This document shows, piece after piece, positions 50,518 to 63,753 of a stretch of DNA of 64,000 nt. The position numbers and the translations under genes are program-made. Position 1 is the first letter of the stretch. Each line of letters starts with the position of its first letter. The stretch comes from Nautilus pompilius. Taxonomy: Eukaryota > Mollusca > Cephalopoda > Nautilida > Nautilidae. Location of the stretch: assembly GCA_018389105.1 (NCBI GenBank), contig JACATO010000047.1, forward strand, positions 186,001 to 250,000. The letters run 5' to 3'. Under the pieces are notes generated by a model. The model ran no database searches. It saw only the letters and a list, made by a program, of their open reading frames with translations, and was not told the origin of the DNA.

Positions 50518-50822
50518 ACACCCCATTGCCAGTTCGTTGGCATAGGTTTCTTCTGGACCTTTCCGGTTTTCTTTCACAGCTAAGCAGGAGAGCTCTACTA
50601 GCCACTTTCCATTTCCTACTGAACACGAAAACCCCAGGCCTCTTCCTCGACGCGCGGGAATGACAGCACGTGTTCGCAACGATCATAGAAATTCGCAGCC
50701 TGACCAGGCTCCTCTCCTGTTGTGGACACCGATCTGTGCGGAATAAGAAAAAACGAAGACAGTGCTTTTAATATCATCTTTTTTGTTTTAACTCTTTAAG
50801 ACATAGGAACAGTGTTTTTTAA

Positions 50823-51001
50823 CCGAATGGAGGACACGCTCGTGCGTTTACTAGTAGTGGTCACTGATCCTGACAGAGTAATCCCGTGTATACGTTTTGG
50901 GTCCATCACCCTATTAAATCCTGGAAAATTATACGTATCGGATTACTGTGTCAGGATTAATAGCCACTACTAGTAAGCATACAAACGCTATCCTCAAAGG
51001 G
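50823..51001. mobile_element. 179-bp TTAA-flanked palindromic MITE (piggyBac-like)
   Basis: TTAA lies immediately outside both ends (50819-50822 and 51002-51005), the signature of piggyBac target sites. The two halves are inverted copies over about 70 bases. The left half and the reverse complement of the right half share GAGGA, TTACTAGTAGTGG, ATCCTGACA(C/G)AGTAATCC and ATACG. The right end begins CCCTTTGAGG inward, similar to piggyBac CCYT-type ends. No coding capacity is present, so it would be a non-autonomous element. Confidence 0.8.
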
Positions 51002-51005
51002 TTAA

Positions 51006-52444
51006 CGTCTAACAACAAAAACCTCTTGCAATACGGTCGTACGCTGTAATAAATCAGACGCGATACTTCAATACTAAGCTCATTAAATATGGCGCCGTAC
51101 TCCAATTTTTACTTTTGGGGGCTCGATGAAATCTTTTCATTCGAGGCTGCCTCGAGTAAAACGAAGTCTTTTATTTGTTTATATGTCGAAAGCAAGATCA
51201 ATTTTAGAAAGACCTTGGAAATCATATCACTCCCAGTTTCCAGTCATATTTCGACTTCAATGCTAAAATTACTCGAGTAACGCAGATTGTAGATAAATGT
51301 CCTTTAGGTTTTTGAGTTATTTTGATGAGAGCAGAACACGTAGCAATATCAGAAGCCATACGAATACCACGCAATACACCTTCTTATATTACTATCACGC
51401 AAATAAATCTGATTTTGGTCTTCTTGGCAGAATTACCACGCTGCTCAGGCATATTTTGCTTCAGTATTTTTTTTTTTTTTTTTCGAAATAGAAAACGAAA
51501 TTCTAAAATATTCTGAAAGAGCTACGGTAAAGTCGCCGTTGAGTCTGATATGCCTGATGCGCGCACTTCGTGAGGATCCGCATCAAGATGGCAGTTATCA
51601 GTCGTTGGCTCAAAGAAACCGAGTTCGAGATCAAATCCCATGAGTCCCCATACGCCGGGCAAGTTAGACAAAACAGAATTCTAACACAGAGGCTCTAAAA
51701 TGCTTTGCCAGTTGTGACGACACAGTCAGTTGGATCTAAGAGGAAACCTAAATACACTAGGAAAAAAATACCACACCCCCTTATAATTGATTCAGAAGGC
51801 GAAACGGACAATCATCGATACCTAACGTATGGAATTACTTAGCAAAGCAGACATTCACTCCATCGATACACTAAGAAGTTATTGATATTTTGATTCGATT
51901 GCGGATGACTTATCAAAGGGCAGACTGGCCAAACATAACAAGCGATAAATATTTTCGCTGCCGTCACGAACCAGTTGAACAATTAATGTCAGCTGTCCTA
52001 ACAGGAAATTGCTTTGGTTCAGAATTTTAGATGTATTTCGTTTTTTTTAATTATTTATATTGCAAACTGTCTGTTAGCTGACAATCAGTTTGACTTGGAC
52101 TGCCACATGTTTCTGTGCATTTGTTTCTAGAATGTTACGTTTTAAAGCAGTCACTTCAAGGCAGGAAAAAGAGTTGAATGCTGATGCAGTACGTACCAGT
52201 TGGAGAGAGAGATTTGTTTTCGATAATCTGCTTCGTATATCGCTGAATGTCGAAGTCACCATTGATGATTTTTTTCTAAATGAACGTTTACTTTTAAATT
52301 CAAATCGAATGGCACAGTCGTTATAAAAATTAATGGAGGTTTTCCTTTAAAAATACCCGCGTCTTACCTATTTTTGAAGTGGTTAATACTTTCAAAATGT
52401 TGTCTGTTTTGTTTTGTTTTTCTTGAAACAAAGTTATATACGTA
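51006..52444. other. Unassigned stretch
   Basis: No gene is supported. It contains a T-rich run at about 51467-51484. Confidence 0.5.
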
Positions 52445-53608
52445 CATTGGCTGACCATTTTATTAGGCTCTATGTATCCTTTCAGACTTGGATCTGACCT
52501 GAGCTACATAAGCAAATAAGGTTGAAAAAATGACGTGGCACGTGACCCTTGCAGCACTATATATAATTTGAAAAGGTAGATTTACACCCAGTTTAACAAA
52601 TTATATAGGAAAAAATAAACATTTTACAGAAAACGAAAAACGCGTAACAGTGAGTGCGTGTATATCAGGCGATACACGCTCAAGACAGATCCGTTGGTAG
52701 GCTGCTCCAAGACATCAGCCATTCGAGTATATCAACAATGGCGAAAGGGTAAAGAAAATTTCTGCTGCGATGGGGAAACTATGGCCAGAAAAGACTTAGT
52801 GATAGAAATAAGAGAAAGAAGGTTACACAGGGTAGAAAAGTCCTACAATCATCAAGAAACAGGCCAAATGACAGATAACAGGCTAAATCCATAACCTACC
52901 TTATGGACTTTGCAACGAATACACTATGGCAGCGAGAGATAAGTGCGTGGATCACAACACCTTGTGTGGCGTGAGAAGTTCAGATACCCGACTTAAGCAA
53001 GACTGGCGAAAAGTGGTATAGGCTGGTAAGTCACATTTGACTTTCTTATAAGGCAGATTTGGAGAAACCTCTGCTTATTAGCGAACTCATCTTGTGTGGT
53101 CCTAGCTGTCCAGGCTTTTGATGGCTGAGTCAGGGTTTGGATCATGTTTTACTAGCCCGCCCTGGGCACCTTGATCTTGTTAAAAGGCAGGAATGGCAAG
53201 ACTTTCCTCATTGTTATTCCAAACCAAGTGCAGTCAGCGATGCATCATATGTATCCTGATGAGTGCGGTTACTTTCCAGACGACAGTACTCAGATCCACC
53301 GTGTCCACTTTGAGAGTTCATGGTTCGAAGAACATGACAGATATTTCAGGCATCTCCTATGGCCAGCACTATCTCCGGATTTCATTCCAACTGAAGATCT
53401 GTAGGATAAATTTGAAAAACTCATTTGTTATCACGATCCTTTGTTTATCTCGATCTATACATTGGGTACAATATTGATGACCAAATGGTAAGATATCCGT
53501 CAGGAACCTTCTGTCAATCTGTGGATTCCGTGCCAGAACTTGCCATGATTGTTGTTTGGATTGATCTCTTTTATTAGATACAGATCTTAACAAAGTGGCC
53601 AGCCAGTG
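52445..53608 (+). mobile_element. Tc1-like transposon with degenerate inverted ends
   Basis: The left end reads CATTGGCTGACCATTTTATT after TA. The reverse complement of the right end reads CACTGGCTGGCCACTTTGTT. Both match the CACTGGCTGGCCACTTTATT-type termini I know from one Tc1 group. The span is about 1.16 kb, and a plus-strand transposase relic lies inside. The right flank has no immediate TA, so that boundary may be off by several bases. Confidence 0.75.
52640..53430 (+). pseudogene. Tc1-like transposase, decayed
   Basis: Pieces of a Tc1 DDE transposase appear on the plus strand in order. A helix-turn-helix-like start (SAIRVYQQWRKGKE) lies at about 52716. DWRKVV-AGKSH follows at about 53002, where the family has DESHF; the first catalytic acid is lost there. 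DECGYFPDDS-QIHR at about 53261 carries the second catalytic Asp, then WFEEH and LSPDFIPTEDL at about 53369, which still holds the final acid. Stops and frame changes occur between blocks. The enzyme would bind the ends of the surrounding element. It is non-functional. Confidence 0.75.
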
Positions 53609-53734
53609 TTTTTTATAATAATTACACCTAAGACTTACTGTTTTATACTACAATTTTATAGTTAACATATGACGGATTTTATGAAAATAAAATCGTTTAT
53701 TTCTGTCGTATCACCTGAAAGTCATCTAGAGATG

Positions 53735-53787
53735 TACACACACACACACACACACACACACTCTCTCTCTCTCTCTCTCTCCCCCCC
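53735..53787. repeat. (AC)n-(CT)n-poly-C compound microsatellite
   Basis: 13 AC units, 10 CT units and a C run lie in series, 27 bases upstream of mariner copy B. Confidence 0.95.
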
Positions 53788-53814
53788 GACGGTCTCATAA
53801 ATTCGTACGGATTA

Positions 53815-55061
53815 AGTCGTTACAAACGTTTTGTCGGTTTTTACATTATGCTAATTTGGGGTTCAAATTTTCACGCTTGTGAAAGTATATGTAGATAAAT
53901 TATATACTGTTTTGTAGCTTATACTTTGGCATACATTATGCAGAAACTACCCTTTTAAAAATCATAAAATGGATGTTTGTTTCAGGGCTCTGAGTGAAGC
54001 ATGGATAGAAAAAAATTTTGTGCCATTTCGCTTCACGAGTTCAAACTGGGCCACAAAGCGAGTGAGGAAACTCGTAAGATTAAGGGAGCATTTGGCGAGG
54101 ACACAGCAAATAAGTGCTCAGTACAACGATGGTTTGCAAAGTTTTGATCAGGAGATGTGAGCTTCAAAGATAAGGAAGGTAGCAGACGTCCTTTCAGCTG
54201 TGATGACGACCGTCTGAAAGCCTCGGTTAAGCTGATCAAAGAAAAACAGTGCGAGAAATTGCTGGAGAGCTTGACATAAGCACAGTAACTGCTACTCGGC
54301 ATCTTGATGCAATCGGCAAGGTGAAAAGGCTTGACAAATGGGTGCCTCGCAAGTTGAATGAACAAACAACAAAATCGTTGAATGCAAATCTGCTCTTCAC
54401 GTGACACAGCAAAAATGATCCATTTCTTGACAAAATCATTACGTGGGATCACAAATGGATATTTATGACAATGTAAAATGATCAGCAGAGTGGCATTCCA
54501 AAATCCAGCCTTCACCCAAAGAAGGTATTGGTTACTGTCTGGTGGACTGCAACTCGTGTCATCCACTATAACTTCTTGCAACCTGGTGAATCCATCACAG
54601 CTGAAAGGTACTGTCGTGAATTAAATATTTTTCATCAGACACTCGCCCAACGACAGCGGGCATTGATGAATCGAAGAGGCCCAATCCTACTCTACGACAA
54701 TGCTCGTCCTCATGTTGCACAAGTGACTCTTCAGAAGTTGAACAGGTTTGAGTACGAAGTTCTCCCCTCACCCAGCCTATTCACCAGACCTTTCTCCCAC
54801 AGACTACCACCTTTTCAAACACCTCAACAGCTTCCTTCGTGTGAAATCCTTCTCCAACCAAGCAGCAATTGAAACTGCCTTCCAACATTTTATCGACGTC
54901 AAAAATCCAGATTTTTTTTTTTAATGTTATAAATGCGCTTGTAATTCGTTGGCAGAAGTGTATTGATTGTAACGGAACTTACTTTGATCAATAAACTAAT
55001 CATTCAGCAACGATATGAAGTCTAATTGTTGCGGTAAAAAAACAAAACGTTCGTAACAAAA
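53815..55061 (+). mobile_element. mariner-family transposon, copy B, near full length
   Basis: Bounded by TA (53813-53814 and 55062-55063). The left end starts AGTCGTTACAAACGTTTTGT. The reverse complement of the right end reads TTTTGTTACGAACGTTTTGT and continues into the same ACCGCAACAAT...GACTTCATAT interior as copy A. The length of 1247 bp is normal for mariner. The leader (53815-54000) is closely similar to that of copy A. Confidence 0.9.
54001..54994 (+). pseudogene. mariner (SETMAR/Mos1-type) transposase, near full length but broken
   Basis: This reads from ATG at 54001 to TAA at 54992-54994, about 331 codons, close to the usual 340-350. N-terminal helix-turn-helix: KLGHKASEETRKIK and SVQRWFAKF. 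An in-frame TGA at 54145 replaces the Arg codon of the conserved RSGD motif, a likely CGA-to-TGA change. Further on, SVKLIKEKQCEKLLE and a second helix-turn-helix (TRHLDAIGKVKRLDKW) lie in shifted frames. From 54528 come MVTVWWTATRVIHYNF, YCRELN and GPILLYDNARPHVAQVTLQK, the last holding the middle catalytic Asp. A one-base shift at about 54765 precedes YSPDLSPTDYHLFKHL, which carries the third catalytic Asp (DD34D pattern). The end is QKCIDCNGTYFDQ. It is not expected to be active. Confidence 0.9.
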
Positions 55062-55185
55062 TAATACATTGTTTCAGATGTATGAATATCAAAACAGGCT
55101 AATTTTGTCAATTTCCCCTTTTCTCTGGATTAACATATATTAAGTAGCGTTTTCATTTTTCACGCCACAATTTTCATTATAGACG

Positions 55186-55385
55186 AGACCGGGTCTAGTT
55201 GTAGCAGAGGTAAGTTTTTATGGGACCAGCGGTTTCTAATTAAATGCATAGGGGGAGCTATAATCGACATCATATGCACTCACCTTTGGATCACAGGTCA
55301 AAGTAGATGACGTCGATTATAGCTGCAATATACAAGAATTACTGATGCAGTAACAACTTATCCCTTTAACAACTAGACCCGGTCT
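55186..55385. mobile_element. 200-bp palindromic MITE-like element
   Basis: The outer arms are inverted copies of AGACCGGGTCTAGTTGT (left at 55186, right ending 55385). The inner arms are inverted copies of GCTATAATCGAC(A/G)TCAT near 55256-55273 and 55306-55324. The central loop is about 30 bases. No clear target duplication was found. It is non-coding, with strong hairpin potential. Confidence 0.7.
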
Positions 55386-56476
55386 GCGCTACGGCGAGTG
55401 CTTGTCCTCAACGTTGTGTTCAGACCTTTCTAATAAGTCTTTTAAAATGTGTATATTTGTTTTCTGTATTTTTTTCTTTTTAAATTATTAGCTTGAATAA
55501 AATCTGCATGGATTTCGGTAAAACAAAATCGGTAATGTTAAAAAATAAAAAAAAAAAAGGATAGTTCCTGTAATCATGACCCGCTTTAGACATTATAATC
55601 TACGTTCACAAAATTAGACAGTTTTTAAAATAATTACCGTGACCTTCTGAACAATTCCAAAGTTATCAAAAGCTCTGCGGTGTTTCAGAAGATAACGTTG
55701 TGGTTTTCTGTCGTAAAGTTATTACAAATAGTTTCGTAGGAAAAAAAATAAGTCAAAAGCTGTTAAATAAGATAGCGTATTTCATCAAAGTCGTTCATTA
55801 ATAATCTTTAATATTTCATCTGTGGCTCTGTGCTGTGTTGGAATAAGTTACAGTGACGCAGTTGTCTGCGAAGAGAGTTTAATTAAGAGAGAATGGAAGT
55901 GCCCTTATATTATGCGGTTTTTCATTATTGTTTTTAAAGGCTTTTTAATTGAAAAACCTTTTTCTTCTGTCTACTTATAATTATCCAACAAATGATTCAG
56001 TCAGAGACTAAATCTAAAAGTGGATCAATGGTGTCCAAAATTATAGCATCCTTCACGTTTGAAACAAAGTAATGCTTGTGTTCACTGGGTGCTTTACATA
56101 TTAAAATACATTTTTAGCATAATGTAGCTAACGAATCATCGTTCCGATATCCGTTGGGCCTTCGTACTATGAAGCACTAACGGAGGAGTAATGTCTTGTG
56201 CAGATACAAATAGAGAATGATGAGGAAGCAAGCTTATTAAACGCACGTTGCAATATTTTTTAAAGAAAAGCTCCAAAAGTCTAACACTGCATTGATCCTG
56301 GTGTATTTCCACAAATGAGAAATTAAACTCAAATTTTTATTTCGCGTGATCGTTTAAATATGTCATCATTGTAGTATGCAATACTGTATTTTTTACATTT
56401 AAAAAACATTGCGAGGCAATTCGTTTTGTGCAGTGCATTTAAAATACGCCAACAAAAAACACTGGCTGACTAGTCT
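55386..56476. other. Unassigned AT-rich stretch
   Basis: No gene is supported. CACTGGCTGAC at 56460 resembles a Tc1 end like that at 53608, but nothing else of that element is present. Confidence 0.5.
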
Positions 56477-59239
<2,763 letters not shown>

Positions 59240-59620
59240 TTTCTAATGTTTTCAGCTTCACGATCAAGTATGGAGGTGGATGTGGCCAGGTATGATCTGT
59301 AATTTGGCATGGTGGAAGGACAAAATTGCTGCTTGACGAAAGAAGTGTAAATCTTTTTGGCTGCATTAACATTTTCAAGAAATACCTTTCACCATTGCAC
59401 CAGCAAAGTATCATGTGACTGTGCCAATATTGGTCAGAAGTATGTTGCTACATGTTACACTTATTATTCGATCACAGTCTGGAGGAGGAATCATGGCATT
59501 AAACTGTTTCCTCTAGTCTTCCAAAACCTGATATGAATCTGAGCATCTGTGAAAATGTTTTGATCATCAGTTGAGAAAGATCTTTTCAGGTTTCTCCAAT
59601 ATTATAGAAATAAAGGAAGC
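59240..59620 (+). pseudogene. Tc1-like transposase fragment
   Basis: The plus strand reads KYGGGCGQV, then IWHGGRTKLLLDERSVN at 59302 and INIFKKYLSPLHQQ. This is the layout between the first and second catalytic acids in Tc1 enzymes (GG-SVMVWG, GRT-L, N--YI-IL----LP). PKPDMNLSICENV at 59521 matches SPDLN-IENVW, the block with the final acid. Stops separate the blocks. Only the C-terminal half was seen and no ends were found. The similarity is by eye and modest. Confidence 0.4.
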
Positions 59621-62600
59621 TCTCACTTGAATATTAAAAAAAACCTGAACTAAGTAATAATACAAAATCCTTTGATCCAGAGCCAAAGAAGGAAGAAAAT
59701 TTTATGTTGCAAAAGGTTGCTCAACCGGGGATTAAAAAAAAGAATTTCCCTTTACTTTTTGCTTTTATAACTTAGGGTTCAAACAACAGATGGATAAACC
59801 ATCTTCTTTATACATGTAGCAACTCTACATCTCAGTATTTCTTTTTGGAAGGATTTATCATTGTGTTGGTAGCGTTGACAGTGAACTTTGGTTAAGTTTT
59901 GATATCTGTTTTTTTTACTGAATTGATATTTTGTCTTATGTTATTCATTTTTTCATTGCCTCTTGTTTAGATGTTTCCTTGGTTTTTGCTTTTTTTTATT
60001 ATGTGACTTAGCGTATTATTATTTTAAAGAATTTCTTTTAATCTGATTTGTTTATCATTTCTTTTCTCACGATATCTACTTCATCTGCAACAGCCTCTTT
60101 AACTGTACTGTGACGTTATTCGTTTAACACGGTACGTTTCCAATTTAAAGAGACTCGCCCCGCCATTGTTGTGATGTTATTTGTACTGTTCCTCCCCTTT
60201 CTCTCGGTTTTAAAAAACGAAATAGCGAAGTGCGCTTTCTTAAAGGTTTATTCATCGTAGGTCATCAGTATAATTAGTTTATGATTTGTAAGTTTTCCAG
60301 GTAATGTGGAACAGGATTCAGCCATCTACCCGACAAGTTATAGCTTCAGGGAATAGTTTTATTTCCAATTTTTCTATAAACAGTTCTTTAGAGCTTTTAA
60401 TGAAAGAAAATGCTCGCGGTAAGCCGCACAACTTCGCTTTAGTGTCCTTTTTGAAAAGGAAGATATTTACAAGGGGGTATGAGCGGACAGAGTAAGAATG
60501 TTTCGAGTAACTCAATTACGTCCACGAAAGTTATGCTAACAAATCAGATCTATCGCGTTGCTTGGTTATATCTAGAAGGCAATACTTTCAAGAGAATCTG
60601 TTTCCGGTATATAAATGTGCCGTCTAATAGCAAAATTCTATAAAAAGGGTAAAGCGTATTGCGAACCTTTGACTTTCGGACATAAAACCCCATTTGCAAG
60701 TTATTAGTCGGCAAGGGTTTTTCCTAATGCTTTCCTGGGGCGATCCATTAGAAAGGGACACGGAATTATAAAGAACATTTGGAATCCTTTTCCGTGTACT
60801 TTTCATTAGCGCCTGTAGAATAACCGGGTTGTTATTGACAGATGCGTTTCCTGATTAAAAGGAAACAATATTGGATGTCAGACATGTTCAAGGAAAGTAT
60901 CTTGCGATGAGTAATCAAATCCAGAATTATCCATGAGAGTTTGCTTTCCTGGCCTATCTAGAGAGCTATCGAAGCCATTCGACTTACAATTCGATTTATA
61001 ATTCATAGATCGTTATTATTTTCTTTTTCAAGTGTACTACAGAAATATCAGTTGTAAGTAAACAAATCGCCTCCCTGCGAGCTCGAAATCTGTTTATGTA
61101 TTCGCGCCATTCTCTGGGCATAGACTGAGTAAAATCATCGAGCGTGACTCTGTCCATCAAGAGGAAGTGCGAGTGGCCTACGGACGCCACGCGCCGGTTG
61201 TCACGTTTCACCGCGTCCAAGCACCTGGTGCTGTGATGGAGGGGGGGCGCGCGAGAGAGCTGAATTATACCTCCAGCCCGTGCAAATCTGCTCGAGAAAG
61301 AAGAACTGTGTGAAGTTAAGCTGGGTAGGCGATAAATACAGCGACGATTACGGAGATCAAGTCGTTACCAACAAGCGGAATAACAGCCTCTACGTGATCG
61401 ACAAAACATGGACACTGTAGCCGATTGGCTGCTGAGCGGAACTTCCCGGAACCCGACCCTGACTGAAGTGGCGAAAATAAATCATTTTAAAAATCGCTTC
61501 TACGCATAGCCGCCTACAGCAACAGATTCCTTACCTTTCTTCCCAATGTATTTTGCACACGCATTGTCAGAAAAATTAACCGAAATATTAATAGTTTGCC
61601 ATGATTAACGGTCAGTGAAGATTGTCTTTTCCCAGAGGTGCTCGATTGGAAAGCCAACTTCCGGTTCAAACCTGTGAGCCGGCACCGTCACCGCCTGTGT
61701 GGGCTAGGGTTAGGAACAATGGAATTATTCTAACGAACCCGTTGGTGAGAAAAGCCTCCTCGAATGGAAGTGTCAGTGCTGATGAGAAGGATGATAAATT
61801 CCGGAAGAAGGCAAATTTAACCTTATCCCGTGAGAGCCGTACGAAACATCTGATGATAATAACTCTACTGCCGTAAAATTAACACGACAACTGTAGTAGG
61901 CACATAGGCTGATATTTTATTTATTGTTACGATCATTTAATACATTTGCACAAAGAAATATTTATATTTTGCTGTGTTAAAAAGATATAAATAAAGAAAT
62001 TTGATATAAACGGATGATTGAAGAATTTGCTTGATGTAGTGTATTATAGTTAGATTTCTAAAAAGCTTTTAGTTTTTAATTAACGAAATCAGCCTTGATA
62101 ATAAAAAAAAATATTACTATCACTGTTATTGTTATTATTCATTTGTTTATTCGCTGTCCGACGGCGTGACACCCTGTGGCCATTTCTCACCGACAGCCTC
62201 AAGAACCAAGACGACCTGACCGACAGCTCCAGTCTTGTTCTGTCTATTCCGCACACCGGCAATCGTTAGCCGTGTGTTGTATACCCCTCCTAATCCTGCA
62301 CTCACAAGTTATGATAGCTTGATTTACCGATTCATATTTTAAAATCAGGGCCATTACAATGCCCGCCTATAGCTTGTAGTAGGCAGCTTGAGTCGGTATA
62401 GCCCGTTTTCCTGATACCCGTCGTCGTCGAAAACTTGTAACCAGTTTTCTTTCCGAAACGAAAAAAAAAAAACAAAAAACATAATAATAATAAATACAAG
62501 AATCTCGTCTATGAGAAAAGAAAAGAAAATATTTTAAAATGATTTCTCTCTGAATAATAATAAAAAAAAGACGTTAAAAATAAAAAGAATATTTTTTTAT

Positions 62601-63087
62601 ACTCAAGAAATATATTTTGTGTTTGTCATGGAGCCTTAAGTGGGAAGGAATCATAAAACTCTTCAGTCGCGGTCTCCTTATCTACAAATATGAACACTAT
62701 CTGCAAAATGGCGATAGTAAAATAAGAAAGGTGACTTCAGATATAAGCTGTGTGTTCTTTTGTTCGTTATGAGTGCATTCCATTCCATAAAGTTCTTTTG
62801 TTTTATTTTTAATGTTCGGCGTTTTAACACCCTGCCTTATATTCGAATTACACTACCACTCGAAAGTTTGCAAATAAAGACCGGGGAAACAACCAAGTTT
62901 AAGATTTTCATTTGCTTTGTTTAGTTATTATGAGTGAATAAACTGATTACATTTAAGAACATTAAAAGTTATGCGCGTGTGGATATTGTTAATTTTAGCT
63001 CAAATATTTAATTTATCAAGTTGAGGCCTTCAGTCGATTAACTTATTTAAAGAACCACATCAGCTTGAAGTATTTAAAGGTGCAGAA
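59621..63087. other. Unassigned AT-rich stretch
   Basis: No gene is established. The minus-strand frame at 60996-61376 is the only notable open segment. Poly-A/T and TAA-rich DNA occurs near 62100 and 62460-62600. Confidence 0.45.
60996..61376 (-). CDS. Unidentified open segment of about 127 codons
   Basis: The minus-strand frame is free of stops for about 380 bases, with the motif-like parts AVKRDNRRVASVGHSHFLL and FTQSMPREWREYINRFRARR. It has only one internal ATG, so it would have to be an exon rather than a complete gene. The 5' half is CpG-richer than its surroundings. No family is recognised and no strong GT donor was found. It could be chance. Confidence 0.18.
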
Positions 63088-63753
63088 ATGTACTACCATA
63101 TTTGTTACATTGTTCATACACTTATGTTTATTTTATTCTTAGCAAGTTTGATAGAAAGTGAGCCGGATGCACCCTTTCCTTTAAATGTATCATCTCAAAA
63201 TTCAACTTTGTTGGAAGAGGAAACCTCGATCAATAGGTTACACCGTCTTTGGAGAATATTTCAACAGTAATATTTATGCTCCGTTTCTTCAATTCTCTAA
63301 ATACGAGTATATCTGAGGTCTATTGACGCCAGCAAGTATAAATCATCTTAATTTTTTTTTTTTTTTTAACTGTAGGAAATGATACACTGGTTCAAAAAAG
63401 CATTCACAAAGCCATCGTTAAACAAATCCACTGTAGCTTTAACCATAGCATCTTAAACTTCAATTTATCTGACAGCAGAACGTTTCCTCTTTACGAGTTG
63501 CGTACCCTGTCTGCAATTTTGGCTACCGAGAAAGACTTTTAGCTCTATTTGCACTCATTAATTGTGGCTTTTTACAGCTATGCTGCAATCTAATTCATTA
63601 GATCAAAGGCGTCATGTCGCCGTACAAAGAGAAAAGATCCAGTTTCTGTTTCCTTTTAGCTGCGCTGTGATTTACTTGGCTGTCAGCTGTCTCTTCGCAC
63701 TGTTTATTGCTTTAATATATTGGTCATATGTCTTCGATGTTAGTCTTCTGTAA
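63088..63753 (+). repeat. Exon-like dispersed repeat, copy 2 (partner at 16.45-17.1 kb)
   Basis: The first segment (63088-63270) opens with ATG and a hydrophobic stretch (HTLMFILFLASLIES) that resembles a signal peptide. It then continues LNVSSQNSTLLEEE and LWRIF before a GTAATA that could be a donor. The last segment (63580-63753) is preceded by TTTTTACAG. It reads SNSLDQRRHVAVQ, then PFSCAVIYLAVSCLFALF and IALIYWSYVFDVSLL, a strong hydrophobic helix, then a stop. Between them 63377-63540 is also open after a poly-T/CTGTAG acceptor-like site, but phases do not join cleanly to the first segment. The match to copy 1 suggests a duplicated gene fragment or an old repeat. No family is recognised. 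Confidence 0.45.
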
